Below, piece after piece: positions 10,219 to 22,108 of a DNA stretch of 64,000 nt. The position numbers and the translations under genes are program-made. The notes under the pieces were generated by a model. It saw only the letters and a list, made by a program, of their open reading frames with translations. It did no database searches and was not told where the DNA came from. Numbering within the stretch: the stretch's first letter is position 1; the number at the start of each line of letters is the position of its first letter. Origin of the DNA: Lepus europaeus (lineage: Eukaryota; Chordata; Mammalia; Lagomorpha; Leporidae); assembly GCF_033115175.1 (NCBI RefSeq), contig NC_084835.1, forward strand, positions 63,408,448 to 63,472,447, written 5' to 3'.

Positions 10219-10570
10219 TGTAGTGGAATGAGAAGGCCATGCCAAGGTGGCCACTGGCAAGTGAGCGTCAGTTAGTCAGGAATGGCTTTGAAACTGCCTG
10301 GCGACAGGCTGTGATTGGATGGCTGTGGAAACTGCCTGGCAACAGGCTGTGATTGGTTGGGGTATAGACCGCCCCTTGACCAGATTGGCTGGTCTTGGCT
10401 ATATAAGTGTTGTATCAACTGTAATAAACGAGTCTGCAGGCTGCTCGCCTCAAGCCTGCTCTCACCGGACTCCCGGGGTCTGTGTGTTGACTCCGCGCCT
10501 CTTGCCCCCACCACGCTGCTCTTCTCAGAAACGAACCCACTGCTACATTGTGGAGAAATCAACGGCTACA
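10219..10570 (+). repeat. 3' LTR of the young retroviral element
   Basis: It is 352 bp and collinear with the 5' LTR. It carries the same tandem U3 repeat, TATA box and AATAAA (10423-10428). It is followed directly by the second GGGACT target-site copy. Confidence 0.93.
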
Positions 10571-10689
10571 GGGACTTCCTGTCTAGTTTACATCATTCTT
10601 GCTTATTCCAAAAAACATTCATTTTTCTTTCATAAGCTATAGATGAGAAATTTAACTTTGAGATCAGATACTGGTTTAAAAATATCACC

Positions 10690-10975
10690 TCAAACAGGAT
10701 AGCAGCTAGATGCCTTCATCCCATGCAGGAATGCCGGATTCAGTGCCTCCCTCCAGCTCTTGACTTCAGCATCCTCCCAGAGGAAGACTTCGGGAGGCAG
10801 CCAGTGGTAGTTTGAGTAATTCGGTTTGTGTTACTCAATGTGGAGACCTGAATTGAGTTCCCAGCTCCAAGCTTCAGCCCTGGCCCAAACCTGCTTGTTG
10901 CAGGCATTTGGGGAGTGAAACAGATGTGAATGTTCTCTGTCTTGCTGTCTCTACAATAATTTTTTTTTTTTTAAG
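10690..10975 (+). repeat. Degraded C-element SINE-like sequence
   Basis: Recognisable pieces include 'gagttcccagctccaagctt', 'cagccctggcccaaacctgc' and 'gcatttggggagtgaaacag', followed by a reduced CT-rich part and a T-run. It is strongly diverged and its left boundary is uncertain. Confidence 0.45.
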
Positions 10976-11159
10976 TTTAACTTTGGAGGAACTTCAGCAT
11001 ATCCCATTCTTAGGCTGCTTACATTTTATTAAATGAAGGGTGTGTGAATGCTGTTTTTCCTGAATCTGGTCATGATTTGGCTATTCTGTTGTTTCTGTAG
11101 TCTTCTAGCCAGTTAACCAGATTGGAAAACCACTGGATCAGATGGAATTAGTGTAACCA

Positions 11160-13530
11160 GATTAATACTGGAGGGATTTCCAAGATGGCACTATAGGGAA
11201 GGGGTGTGCTCCTCTTGGCTAGGGGAGAATAGTGAAAAAGAAAAGAGGAGAAAGTACATTCTTGAGGGAGAGTTGGAGAAAAAACTGGTGGAGATGATTT
11301 GGATCTATGTGGAGGGTCAGATGTGTAACAACTAGCACATGACCCCAGTGCAGTGGCCAAGAGCCAGCAAGAGCAGCAGCTTGGAGGGCAAGATGAGGTC
11401 AGACTGCAGTCCCTGGAAGGAGAGCCTGGTGGACTACACAGTGTTTGATTCTGGCCTGGAGACCTGAGGAGGAGAAGATGCCTCTAACCCAGAGAAAAAA
11501 GGGGACACATTTCCCTCTACCCATTCCCCCTGCAGTGGTTCCTGGCGACCAGCTGAGAGAATGCAAGTGCCATTTTGGACGTAAGTGGCAGTTGTGGCTC
11601 TCGTGCAGATGCCCAGCAACTGGTGGAGACAGAACTCCATCTTGGCAACGGTAGCAGTGGCAGCAGCAGCTGGGGTGCATGCACTCAGCACTGGGCAGGG
11701 AGAAGCAGCCATTCTGACATCACTGCCGGCTTCAGAGACTCTTGTGTATGCCTAGCAACCAGCAGGGAGAAGGCACCATTGTGAAATAAGTAGGGGCTGC
11801 AGCCAGCAGTTCCTGTGCATGTGCACGATCCAGGGATTTTAACAAAGGGAAAAATCTGTGTTTCCCGCACTGACTTGGAGTGTGGGAGGATTGACAAGGT
11901 GCTGGGCACCCACATAAGACTGTGAGGTGCCCCCAGCCTCTCAACATATCACAGGCTCTAGGGCTCAAACCACCCAGGTGGAGCACCCACAGGCAACTAG
12001 CTCTGGGAACATCTCAGCATCTCCATGGACAGGACAGGCTAGTGAGGCGGAGTGGATCCTCTACATCCTGTGACTGTGGGAGCACTGTGTGCTGAGACTG
12101 TAGGAACTCTGACTGCATGAGAGGGGGCAGCGTGTAACTGTGTCTCTATGCAATCACTGTGTTCAGCTCCACATGCTCAGAGTTCCTGGATTGCCTGGAG
12201 TGGGTCATTACAGTGGAATCTGTGCTTGCACTGAGGACTGCACAGGTCTTTTGTGAGGTTCAAACTGCAGCGCAGATGAGTGTTGGCTCCATTATGGGCT
12301 AACACCCAGGCATTGACCTCCTTGAAAGAGAGGAGGTGAGGGAGTGATTACAATACCAGAGCTGATCATACCCTCCCCACTGCTGGCAATAGAGGAGATC
12401 TATCGTGCCAAACTTGGATGTCACCCTAAATACTTACCCCACTCGAGCATGGACCAGAGCCTCCTGGCCATACCCAGCACATGCCTCTGGGTATTCACTG
12501 AAAGAGAAGATGCTTCACGAAGCCACAGAGGCATAGTTCAAAGATAAAAGCCATCAGAGGAAAAAACCAAGTGTCTCCACCAATGCTTAAAACTAAATGC
12601 AAAAATTCAAGAAACAAGATTAAGGAAGACAACAAAACCCCCTCAAAGGAATACAACAACTCTCCAATATTAGAATGTGAAGATGAAGAGATTGATGAAA
12701 TGCCTGAAACAGAATTCAGAACATTTTTATTATTATTTTTCATATTTTTGACAGGCAGAGTGGACAGTGAGAGAGAGAGACAGAGAGAAAGGTCTTCCTT
12801 TGCCGTTGGTTCACCCTCCAATGGCCGCCGCGGCTGGCGCGCTGCAGCCGGCGCACCGTGCTGATCCGAAGGCAGGAGCCAGGTGCTTATTCTGGTCACT
12901 CCAGGGCCACAGCAGAGAGCTGGCCTGGAAGAGGGGCAACCGGGACAGAATCCAGTGCCCCAACCAGGACTAGAACCCGGTGTGCCGGCACCGCAAGGTG
13001 GAGGATTAGCCTAGTGAGCCACGGTGCCAGCCCAGAATTCAGGACATTTTTCACAGCATTACTCAGAAGCAATGAGAAGCAGATGTATAAGTCAAATCCA
13101 TACACAACATGAATGAAAAATTTTCCAATGAACTTGAGATTTTGAATAGAAATCAAAATGAAATAATAGAAATGAAGAATTTCAATATGTCAAACAAAAA
13201 ATACAGTGGAAAGCCTTAACAGTCTTGGGAAGGCAGATGAAAGCATATCTGAGCTAGAAGACAAAACTTTGGATATTTCTCAGTAAGACCAAAAAACAAA
13301 AGAAGAGGACGTTAGAAAAATTAAATAGAGTGTCGGAGATTTATGGGATACTATCAAACAACCCAACATATAAGACTCAGGGGTTCCTGAAGGTGTGGAA
13401 AGAGATAATAGGCTAGAAGGCCTAGTCCGTGAAATAATTACAGATGCCCCAGATTATTTCCCCCTAATTTGGAAAAAGAAAGGAATGTACAAATACATGA
13501 GGCAAATAGAACCCCTTATAGACATGACCC
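11160..13530 (+). mobile_element. L1 5'UTR and ORF1 remnant (sense)
   Basis: It begins near 'tttccaagatggcactatag', an L1 5'UTR-type start, and runs through a GC-rich 5'UTR-like region. From about 12,560 an A-rich ORF1-like region includes 'caaaggaatacaacaactct' and an ORF1 segment encoding LVREIITDAPDYFP near 13,420. Stops and a SINE insertion break the frame, so no functional ORF1 remains. Confidence 0.65.
12729..13033 (-). repeat. C-element SINE (young, minus) inserted in L1 ORF1
   Basis: This is a near-full-length copy whose head 'gccggcaccgcaaggtggag' is at the right side. The target-site duplication agaattcagaacattttt (12711-12728) recurs with one mismatch at 13034-13051. The copy interrupts the L1 ORF1 remnant, so it is younger than that L1. 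Confidence 0.88.
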
Positions 13531-13533
13531 GAA

Positions 13534-13850
13534 AAGATCCAGTCCTGGGCTTTTCTTTATTGGGAGGATGCTTTTACTGTTTCAGTCTCCGTCTTGGTTA
13601 TTGGTCTGTTTAGGTTTTCTCTCTTAATGACTCAATTTTGGTAGATTGTGTGTGTTCAAGATTCTATCTGTTTCTTCTAAATTTTTCAATTTGTTGGCAT
13701 ACAGTTCTTTGTAGTAATTCCTGATGATCATTTTTATTTCTGTGGTATGTATTGGTACATTTCCTTTTTCATCCTGATTTTTTCATCTGGGTCTCCTTCC
13801 TCTTTTTGTGGTTAGCTGGGTCAATCCTGTATCAACTTTGTTTAATATTG
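13534..13850 (-). mobile_element. Inverted L1 ORF2 fragment
   Basis: The plus strand reads as the complement of L1 ORF2, with landmarks 'aatttgttggcatacagttc' and 'atttctgtggtatgtattgg'. It is flanked on both sides by sense L1 sequence, so an inversion or a separate antisense copy sits inside the L1 block. Confidence 0.65.
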
Positions 13851-14525
13851 AAGCTCAAGAGACCCCAATTAGCTAAAACAATATTTTACAATGAAAACAA
13901 AACTGGAGGCTTCACAATACCAGATTTCAAGATATATTACAGAGAAGTTATAATCAAAACTACCTGGAACTGGCCAAAAAATAGGCATGTAGACCAATGA
14001 AACAGAATAGAAACTCCAGAAATCAATAAATGGATTTAAAGAGCACAAGAAACTCAACAACAACCACACAAACAATCTAGTTAAATAAATGGGCAAAGGA
14101 CTTGAAAGGTACTTTTCAAAAGAGGAAATTCAAATAGCCAACAGACACATGAAAAAATGCTCAGGATCACTAGCCATCAGGGAAATGCAAATCAAAACCA
14201 CAATGAGGTTTCACCTTACCCCAGTTAGAATGGTTGTCATATAGAAATCAAAAAAACAAGAAATGCTGGTGAGGATGTGGGGAAAAAGGTACCCTAATCC
14301 ACTGTTGGTGGGAATGTAAACTATAGCCATTGTGGAAGACAGATACCTCAGAAATCTGAAAATAATTCTTTCATATGACCCAGCCATCCCACACCTGGGA
14401 ATTTACCCAAAGGAAATGAAATCAGCTTATGAGAGAGTTATCTGTACCCTCGTGTTTATTGCAGCTCAATTCACAACAGCTAAGGTATGGAATCAACCCA
14501 GATGTCCATCAACCAGTATTACTTT
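13851..14525 (+). mobile_element. L1 ORF2 3' fragment, copy 1 (sense)
   Basis: It shows ORF2-like sequence from the reverse-transcriptase distal region to the C-terminal part. Landmarks are 'agaaactccagaaatcaata', 'agccaacagacacatgaaaa' and 'ggaatcaacccagatgtcca'. Frames are broken by stops. Confidence 0.75.
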
Positions 14526-15480
14526 GATTTCAAAATCAAACAAGGATATAGCAAAAAACAAAAAACAAAAAAAACTATACAGACCAATATTTCTGATTAC
14601 CATGGATATAAAAATTCTCAAAAAAACTAGTAAACCAAATCCAAAAACACCTTGAAAGTATCATTCAGCCTATACAGATAATAAGCATTATATACCACAT
14701 CAACAAAGAAATAAATAAATCTTTTAAAAAATCAAAAACAAAAATGGGCAGATCCAAACAGACATTTCTCAAAAGAAATATAAATACCAATATGAACAGG
14801 TACATGAAAAAATGCTCAACATTACTAATCACTATGGAAATACAAATTAAAATCACAATGAGATGTTACCTCACTCCACTTAGATTGGCTACTATTAAAA
14901 AAAAAAACACAGAAAATAGAAAATGCTGGCAAGAATGTGAAGAAAATGGAACCCTTGCACACTATTTGTGGGACTGTAAATTAGTATAGCCATGGTGGAA
15001 AACACTATGGAGGTTCCACAAAAATATAGAAATAAAACTATGATATGGTATAGCAATCCCACTAGTGAGTATATGACCAATGGCAGTGAAACCTGTCTGC
15101 TGAAGAGACATGTGCAATCCCCTGTTTATGGCAGTACTATTCACAGTAGTCAAGAAATGCAAACAAAGTGGTCTATCTACTAAAGAATAGATAAGATAAA
15201 GGAAATATAATAAGTATGCACAATCAAACACTACTCAGCCATAAAAGCTGAAATCTTGTCATGCAACCATATGGTTGGAACTGGAGACCATTATGTAGAG
15301 TAAAATAAACGAAGTAGAGAAAGTCAAGTATGGCATGCTCTCACTCATATCTGGAGTCCAAAAACAAAGGTGATCTCATAGAAAACAAACATGGTGGTTA
15401 TTACCAGAGGCTGAGGAAGCAAGGGAGAGGAAGGAATGAGCAAAGGTTGTTAACATATACTGTTATAGTTAAATAGGAGT
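14526..15480 (+). mobile_element. L1 ORF2 3' fragment, copy 2 (sense)
   Basis: The segment 'atgaaaaaatgctcaacatt' near 14,804 repeats the ORF2 region already present near 14,150 in copy 1, so this is a second L1 copy. It continues to a 3'-end-like part around 15,300-15,450 ('tatggcatgctctcactcat'). It is more diverged than copy 1. Confidence 0.7.
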
Positions 15481-15554
15481 AAGACGTTCGAGGGTTTAAT
15501 AGTACAGTAAAATAGAAGTTTACTGTACTAGTAATGATTTTCTAAAAATTTTTA

Positions 15555-15775
15555 AATGTTTATTTTTAAATGTTTATTTATCTGAAAAACACTACAGTGG
15601 AGAGAGGAAGAGAGAGAGAGAGAAAGTGGTCTCCCATCCACTGGATTACTAGTAAATACCCATTACAGCTGGGGCTGAAGCAGGCCAAAACCAGAGATTC
15701 TGGAACTCCATTCAAGTCTCTAGCAGCAGCTTAATGTTTTGTACCACCCTAATGGTAATGTAAACTCTCTTTATG
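15555..15775 (-). repeat. Degraded C-element SINE (minus)
   Basis: It has an A-tail complement, then a GA-rich stretch, 'ggtctcccatccactggatt' and 'gctggggctgaagcaggcc'. The head of the element is missing. Confidence 0.55.
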
Positions 15776-15964
15776 TATTTGTCTTAAAAAAATAAATAAA
15801 TAACTAGGAGATAGGATTTTGAAAGCTTTCACCATAATGAAATGTTAAGTGTTTGAGAAGATAGATATATTTACCCTGATTGGACAGTATATAATGTGTG
15901 CATGTATCAAAGCATCATATAGAATCCCAAAAATATTTACAAATTTTATGTCTTCTAAAATTTT

Positions 15965-17695
15965 TTTTTAACTTTTATTTAATGAATATAAATTTCCAAA
16001 GTATAGCTTATGGGTTACAATGGCTTCCTCCCTCCCACAACCTCCCTCCCACCCGCAACCCTCCCCCCCCCCGCTCCCTTTCCCCTTCCATTCATGTAAA
16101 GATTCATTTTCAATTCTCTTTGTATACAGAAGATCAATTTAGTATATATTAGGTAAAGATTTCAACATTTTGCCCATATAGCAACATCAAGTGAAAAAAC
16201 TACCATTGGATTACTAATTATAGCATTAAATAGCAATGTACAGCACATTAAAGACAGAGATCCTACATAATTTTTTTTTTCAAAATAATTAATTTTCTAT
16301 GCCATTTCCATTTTAACACCAGGTTGTTTTTTTTTTTTTCCATTTCCAATTCTCTTTATATACAGAAGATCACTTCAGTATATAATTAGCAAAGACCTCA
16401 TCAGTCTGCGCCCACACAGAAACGCAAAGTATAAAAATACTGTTTCAGTACCAGTCATAGCATCACTTGGCTTTAGACGACACATTAGGGACAGATCCCG
16501 CATGGGGTGTAAGTACACAGTGACTCCTGTTGCTGACTTAACAATTTGACACTCCTGTTCATGGCGTCAGTAATCTCCCTAGGCTCTAGTCATGAGTTGC
16601 CAGGGCTATGGAAGCCTTTAGAGTTCGCTGACTTTGGTCTTATTCCGATAGGGTCATAGTCAAAGTGAAGGTTCTCTCCTCCCTTCGGAGAAGGGTACCT
16701 CCTTCTTTGATGGCCCCGTTCTTTCCACTGGGATCTCACTCACAGAGATCATTCATTTAGGTCTTTTTTTTTTTTTTCCATGATATCTTGGCTTTCCATG
16801 CCTGCTATACTCCCATGGGCTCTTCAGCCAGATCTGAATGCCTTGAGGGCTGATTCTGAGGCCGGAGTGTTGTTTAGGACATCTGCCATCCTATGAGTCT
16901 TCTGTATCCCACTTCCCATGTTGGATCTTTCTCTCCCTTTTTGATTCTATCAGTTAGTATTAGCAGATACTTGTCTTGTTTGTGTGATCCCTTTGACTCT
17001 TAGACCTATCAGACCTATCAATTGTGAGCTGAAATTGATCACTTGGACTAGTGCGATGGCATTGGTACATGCCATCTTGATGGAATTGTGTTGGAATCCC
17101 CTGCACATTTCTAACTCCACCATTTGCGGCCAGTCCGATTGAGCATGTTCCAAATTGTTCATCTCCTCCCTCTCTTTTTCCACTCTTAGATTTAACAGGG
17201 ATCACTTTTCAGTTAAAATTTAAACACCTGAGAATAATTGTGTGTTAATTACTGAGTTCAACCAATAGTACTAGAACAAAAACAACAACAACAAATACTA
17301 AAAAGGATAAAGTATTACATTGTACATCTAAAGTCAGGACAGGAGCTGATCAGTTCATTGTTGCTTATAGTGTCCATTTCACTTAACAGGTTTCCTCTTT
17401 GGCGCTCAGTTGTCATCGATCAGGGAAAACAAATGATATTTTTCTCTTTGGGACTGGCTTAATTCACTCAGCATGATGTTTTCCAGATTGCTCCATCTTG
17501 TTGCAAATGACTGGGTTTCGTTGTTTCTTACTGCTGTATAGTATTCTATGGAGTACATGTCCCATAATTTCTTTATCCAGTCTACTGTTGATGGGCATTT
17601 GGGTTGGTTCCAGGTCTTAGCTATTGTGAATTGAGCTGCAATAAACATTAATGCGCAGATGGCTTTTTTATTTGTCAAATTAAATTCCTTTGGGT
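15965..17695 (-). mobile_element. Young L1, 5'-truncated, minus strand (3'UTR and ORF2 C-terminus)
   Basis: A T-run on the left is the poly(A) complement. It is followed by a 3'UTR with a C-rich tract (about 16,020-16,085) and then antisense ORF2. On the minus strand 17,678-17,406 reads as the ORF2 C-terminus, including WNQPKCPST and SIEYYTAVRNNET. The target-site duplication tgtcttctaaaatttt is at 15,949-15,964 and 17,696-17,711. The same family recurs near 58.5 kb. Confidence 0.9.
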
Positions 17696-17874
17696 TGTCT
17701 TCTAAAATTTTTAAAAGTCTGTTGGATCCCTTAAAGAAATAGAATGGCTAAATTGTTATACTATATGTAAGTAAGAGACATATAAAATATTGACCAAAAA
17801 ATTGCAAAAATCCGGAGAAAAAAATCATTGTTTTGTAATGGTTGTAAAATTCTCTCTTTTAAAAAAATTTTTTT

Positions 17875-18215
17875 TGAAGAGGTATTTCTTTAAAAGGCGG
17901 AATGACAGAGAGAAGGAGAGAGAGGGAAGGAGGGAGAGGGGAAAGAAAGAGAGATCCAACTGTTGGTTTATTCCTCAAATGACCCCAACAACCAGGTCTG
18001 GGCCAAGTTGGAGCCAGGAGCCAAGAAGTCCTTCCTGGTCACCCACATGGATGGCAGGGCCCTAAGTATTTGAGACATCTTCAGCTACTTTTCTATACAC
18101 TCTAGCAAGAAGTTGGATTAGAAACAGAGAAGCCAGGAATCCAACTAGCCTTCCGATACATGATGCTGTAGTCACAAGCAAAGGCTTAACCCACTTCAGC
18201 ACAATGCTGGTCCCC
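17875..18215 (-). repeat. C-element SINE (minus)
   Basis: This old full-length copy has a GA-rich block at 17,905-17,955, then 'gttggagccaggagccaaga', and ends at 'cacaatgctggtcccc'. Divergence is moderate. Confidence 0.8.
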
Positions 18216-18524
18216 TCTCTATATTTTATAGAAATAGCAGTAAGAGTATGGATTATGTAAGAAACAGTTATCAATGTAATAAACAGGCAATCAAGTCACT
18301 GGGCTCATAGACAAAACCTTGATGTTATCAAAACACAGGTGAATATTTGTGCATTTAACTGGCTTGCATTCAAGAACAAATACTTTATAAATTTTTTGTA
18401 TTAAATTGACTAAACTTTTATTTGTTCAATGTTATTTGCAAGAAAGCAACTCATTTATTAAATCTACCTTCATCCTTATTATTCCATGACAACACAAGTC
18501 ATACTGCTCTTTGGGGTTTATGTG

Positions 18525-18885
18525 CTGTGAGTTTTTTAGCCTCTCCAAAATTCATATTGAAACTTAACCCCTCCAAAATTCAGAAGTTGTCAATGTTAAG
18601 GGTCAGACCTATAGGCGATTAGCCCATGAGGGCTGTTTCCTCATTTACTGAGATTAAAGTTCAACAAAGTAAATTTCATGCAGCATTTAGCTTGCATTCC
18701 CTTTTCTACCTTCTGCAGTGTGAGGACTCAGCAAGAAGGCCCACACCAGACCAAAAGCTGGCAACTTGATCTTGGATTTCCCAGATCCCAGAACTATGAG
18801 AAATAATAGATTTCTGTTCTCTATAAACTAGCCAATCTGTGGTATTTTGTATCACAGCAGCACAAATGGACTAGGCCACAATGCA
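18525..18885 (+). repeat. MaLR-type LTR remnant
   Basis: It has the order usual for this superfamily: 'ccaaaattcatattgaaact', then 'gtgaggactcagcaagaagg', 'gaactatgagaaataataga' and a 3' end near 'tggactaggccaca'. The subfamily is not assigned. Confidence 0.6.
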
Positions 18886-19060
18886 ACCTGAAACACACAA
18901 CATGGGATCTGCAGGTGATTGGCAGGTATTTTTTCTTTAAAAAGTGACCTTCCAAAATATAGTAGGCATTACTTTTTAATTTATTATAAAAATAAAAACA
19001 AAATTTTATTTTGCTTATAGAAAACATGCACACCCTAGTGAGTGTTATGAGAAAATACAA

Positions 19061-19180
19061 GAGGTCTTCAAAAAGTTCATGGAAATTTTGTATTGTGAAA
19101 AATCTGCACAGATTTCAAAATTTTTGTACCAAAATAAACTCATTTTTAGTTCCATTTTCCCATGTGCTTTTTGATGTATA
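19061..19180. mobile_element. Palindromic mariner-like MITE, copy 1
   Basis: The left arm 'cttcaaaaagttcatggaaa' is mirrored by the right arm 'cccatgtgctttttgatgta'. Between them is 'gatttcaaaatttttgtacc'. Related copies lie at 22,109 and 22,762. Confidence 0.65.
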
Positions 19181-19351
19181 CCTGTATTTTGGAAAACAGG
19201 ATTGGTCTACAGGAAATAATTAAAAAGGAGATTCCATCATGTGTAACTGATGTTCACAGACTTCCAGAGTAAGACTGAAACAGGAAGACTTTCCTCTTCG
19301 GAGAAGGGTTAAATTCTTACTGGTCTCTCTCTCTGTCTTTCTGTCTCTCTG

Positions 19352-19676
19352 TCTCTCTCTCTTTTGGACAGGCAGAGAGAGACAGTGAGAGAGAGAGACA
19401 GAGAAAGGTCTTCCTTCTGTTGGTTCACCCTCTAAATGGCTGCTACGGCCAGCACACTGCGCTGATCCGAAGCCAGGAGCCAGGTGCTTATCCTGGTCTC
19501 CCATGGAGTGCAGGGCCCAAGCACTTGGGCCATCCTCCACTGCCCTCTTGGGACACAGCAGAGAGCTGGACTGGAAGAGGAGCAACCGGGACAGAATCTG
19601 GCACCCCAACTGGGACTAGAACCTGGAGTGCTGGCACTGCAGGTGGAGGATTAGCCTAGTGAGCCTTGGCGCTGGC
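19352..19676 (-). repeat. C-element SINE (minus)
   Basis: A near-complete copy from 'ggacaggcagagagagacag' to the head 'gtgagccttggcgctggc'. It directly abuts a second minus-strand copy on its right. Confidence 0.85.
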
Positions 19677-19679
19677 TCT

Positions 19680-19906
19680 CTTTTTTTAATATTTATTTAT
19701 TTGAAAGTCAGAGTTACACGAAGAGAGGAGAGGCAGAGAGAGAGGTCTTCCATCCGTTGGTTCACTCCCCAGCTTCTTCCGGGTCTCCCAGCCACAGCAG
19801 AGAGCTGGATCGGAAGCAGAGCAACCAGGTCTCAAACCAGCACCCATATGGGATGTCGGCGCTTCAGGCCAGGGTATTAACCTGCTGCACCACAGCACTG
19901 GCCCCC
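19680..19906 (-). repeat. C-element SINE, internally deleted (minus)
   Basis: It starts with 'aatatttatttatttgaaag' and ends at 'ccacagcactggcccc'. The middle is shortened: 'ttcactccccagcttcttcc' joins two blocks normally about 60 bp apart. Confidence 0.78.
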
Positions 19907-20475
19907 TTATTAGTCTCTTTAGGACTGCCTTTTAACACTGATGTTTTCCTGTATCTCCTATAATGTAAAATGTCAGAAAGAATTACATTCTTTTGTATAT
20001 GTATTGTAGAGGAAGAATAATTTTTTATTCAACATGCATTGGTTCTTAGTTAGAATGGACCTCTGGACCAAAAGAGAGATTAACAAGGGGAAAGCAAAAG
20101 GAAGTTTACAAATTCATAAATTTCATATTTATGTGGGAGATACCCAGTGAATGAGTAGTTCTCAAAGAGGTGAATTTGAATTCCAGCTTATATGGCATGA
20201 TAAAATAAATCAATACATCTTTTAAAAAATAAAAAATACCTATAAGAAAGAACAGTTACCTTTTAAGAGATGTAACAGGACAAAGGAAAAGGACTTTGAG
20301 CTCCCAGCTGCAGCAGCAATTTAAGGGAAGGCAAATAATGGCAGATAAATGGTAATTAGTAAAGCAGGCTCCCTCTCCAGGTTTGATAAGGATCCAGAGC
20401 TGTCTTCAGTGGTTAACCTTTGCTCTCCCTGATAGAAGGCCAGGATATCTTTTGTCTTTAAAAATCTATGTTTTG
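19907..20475. other. Unassigned sequence
   Basis: AT-rich, with no gene seen. A SINE-tail-like 'aaaataaatcaatacatctt' near 20,203 may be the remains of another old SINE. Confidence 0.4.
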
Positions 20476-20818
20476 GGGCTGGCGCTGTGGCATGGTGGGT
20501 GCATCGCTGCCTTCAGTGCCTGCATGTGGGTGCTGGTTCACATTCCATCTGCTCCACTCCTGGTCCAGCTCTCTGCTGTGGCCTGGGAAGGCAGTGGAGA
20601 ATGGCCCAGGGGCTTCGGCCTACCTGGGAGACCTGGAGAAAACTCCTGGCTCCTGGCTTTGGATCGGTGCAACTCCGGCCATTGCAGCCATTTGGGGAGT
20701 GGGCTGGTGGATGGAGGACCTCTCTCTCCCTGTGTCTCTGTCTCTGTCTCTCTCTCTCTGCATCTGCCTTTCTATGACTCTGCCTGTCGAATAAATAAAT
20801 AAATCTTTAAAAAAAAAA
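20476..20818 (+). repeat. C-element SINE (plus)
   Basis: A full-length copy from 'ggggctggcgctgtggcatg' through a CT-rich block at 20,730-20,760 to 'aataaataaataaatcttta' and an A-run. Its long open frames are by-products of SINE composition. Confidence 0.9.
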
Positions 20819-20884
20819 TCTAGGTTTTGCTTTTGGGAAAATAGAGGAAGTTCAGAGAGCTTTCTGTATTTGTTTCTTCTACTT

Positions 20885-20927
20885 CTTTTTTAAAGATTTA
20901 TTTTATTTATTTGAAAGGCAGAGTTAC

Positions 20928-20958
<31 letters not shown>

Positions 20959-21236
20959 GAAACAGAGAGAGGGGAAGAAACACAGAGAGAGGGAGGTATT
21001 CCATCTGCTGGTTCACTCCCCAAATGGCCATGACAGCTGGGGCTGGACTGGGATGAAGCCAGAAGCCAGGAGTTTCTTCCAGGTCTCCCACGTGGGTGCA
21101 GGGTCCCAAGCACTTGGGTCATTTTCCACTGTTTTCCCAGGCACATGAGCAGGGAGCTGCACTGGAAGTGGAGCATATGGGATGCTGGTATTGCAGACAG
21201 TGGCTTTACCTGTGATGTCACAGCACTGGGCCCTCT
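20885..21236 (-). repeat. C-element SINE (minus)
   Basis: A full-length copy with a long GA tract (20,930-20,995). It ends at 'gtcacagcactgggccc'. Confidence 0.87.
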
Positions 21237-21339
21237 TCTTCTTAATTGCATTCAGCTCAACAATTCTCCAAATTTTGGTGAGGTACATGCTGATGTCCCA
21301 CAGTAGTCACGAATGCCAGTGTGAATACACATTAATGTT

Positions 21340-22105
21340 AAATGTTTAAAAAGGTCATAGGACATGGCTGGAAGAGATATAAATGAAACTGACTTCTTGA
21401 ATGGCAATTTGACAGTTGGTAACAAAGCCTATAATTTCTCATATACATCTTTAAAGATTTACTTATTTATTTGAAAGGCAGAGCAACAAGAAGAGGATGA
21501 CGGAGAAAGAGGCCCTCCATCTGTTGCTTTACTTTTCAAATGCCTGCATCAGTCAAGGCTGGGCCAGGCTGAAGCCAGGGGCTGGTAACTCCATCCTGGT
21601 CTCCCATGTGGGTTGCAGGGGCCTGAGCGCCTGCGCCATCATCTGCTGCCTTCCTGGGTACATTAACAGGAAGCTGGATGGAACCAGAGCAACTGGGACT
21701 TGAACCCATGCTCCTATATGGAATACCAGCCTCACCAGGGATAGCTTAACCCATTGCACCACAATGGCAGTTTCCATATGTTTTGACACAAGTTTACTTT
21801 TTAAGATATACCCCAAAGAAATACATGAGTACTGTGCACAGAGATGTGCACAAATATTTAGTCACAGTAGTGCTTTCTACACATAAAAGTTAAGCAAACA
21901 AAAAAGTTAAAATAAAGACTTAAATAAATTATGGTAATATCAACATGATGGAATACTATGCAGAAATAAAAAACATACTTTACAAGAATACCATTATTGA
22001 AAAATGTGTTAAATGCTATTTAATGAAGGAAGAATGATAAAAAGCAGGATGTATAACATAACCCTATGCTTACTGAAATATATATTATTGTGTATACACA
22101 TATAT
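21340..22105 (+). mobile_element. Old L1 (L1ME-like) 3' remnant, split by a SINE
   Basis: The left piece reads 'gacttcttgaatggcaattt'. The right piece (from about 21,780) includes 'aattatggtaatatcaacat' and 'ggaatactatgcagaaataa', typical of ORF2 C-terminal sequence in old L1s. The frames are broken. Confidence 0.6.
21450..21776 (-). repeat. C-element SINE (minus) within old L1
   Basis: It starts 'taaagatttacttatttatt' and ends at 'ttgcaccacaatggcag'. It divides the old L1 remnant, giving the order of insertion. Confidence 0.8.
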
Positions 22106-22108
22106 ATG

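Larger units (their letters stand above)
8412..10576 (+). mobile_element. Young non-autonomous class II-like endogenous retroviral element
   Basis: The element runs from the 5' LTR at 8418 to the end of the 3' LTR at 10570. It is bracketed by the direct repeat GGGACT (8412-8417 and 10571-10576), a 6-bp target-site duplication typical of class II (ERVK/betaretrovirus-like) elements. The LTR ends are TGTAG...CTACA. The LTRs differ at only 5 of 352 positions, so the insertion is young. The interior is only about 1.45 kb and holds a leader, one 262-codon ORF and a polypurine tract. Protease, reverse transcriptase, the integrase core and envelope are absent, so it would depend on another element for mobilisation. 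Confidence 0.92.

Noticed and set aside
17406-17678. 90-codon minus-strand open frame
   Set aside because: It is the C-terminal remnant of L1 ORF2 in the antisense L1, not a separate gene.
20383-20802. Overlapping long open frames in three frames
   Set aside because: They are produced by a plus-strand C-element SINE, which lacks stops in several frames. The same pattern recurs at most SINE copies.
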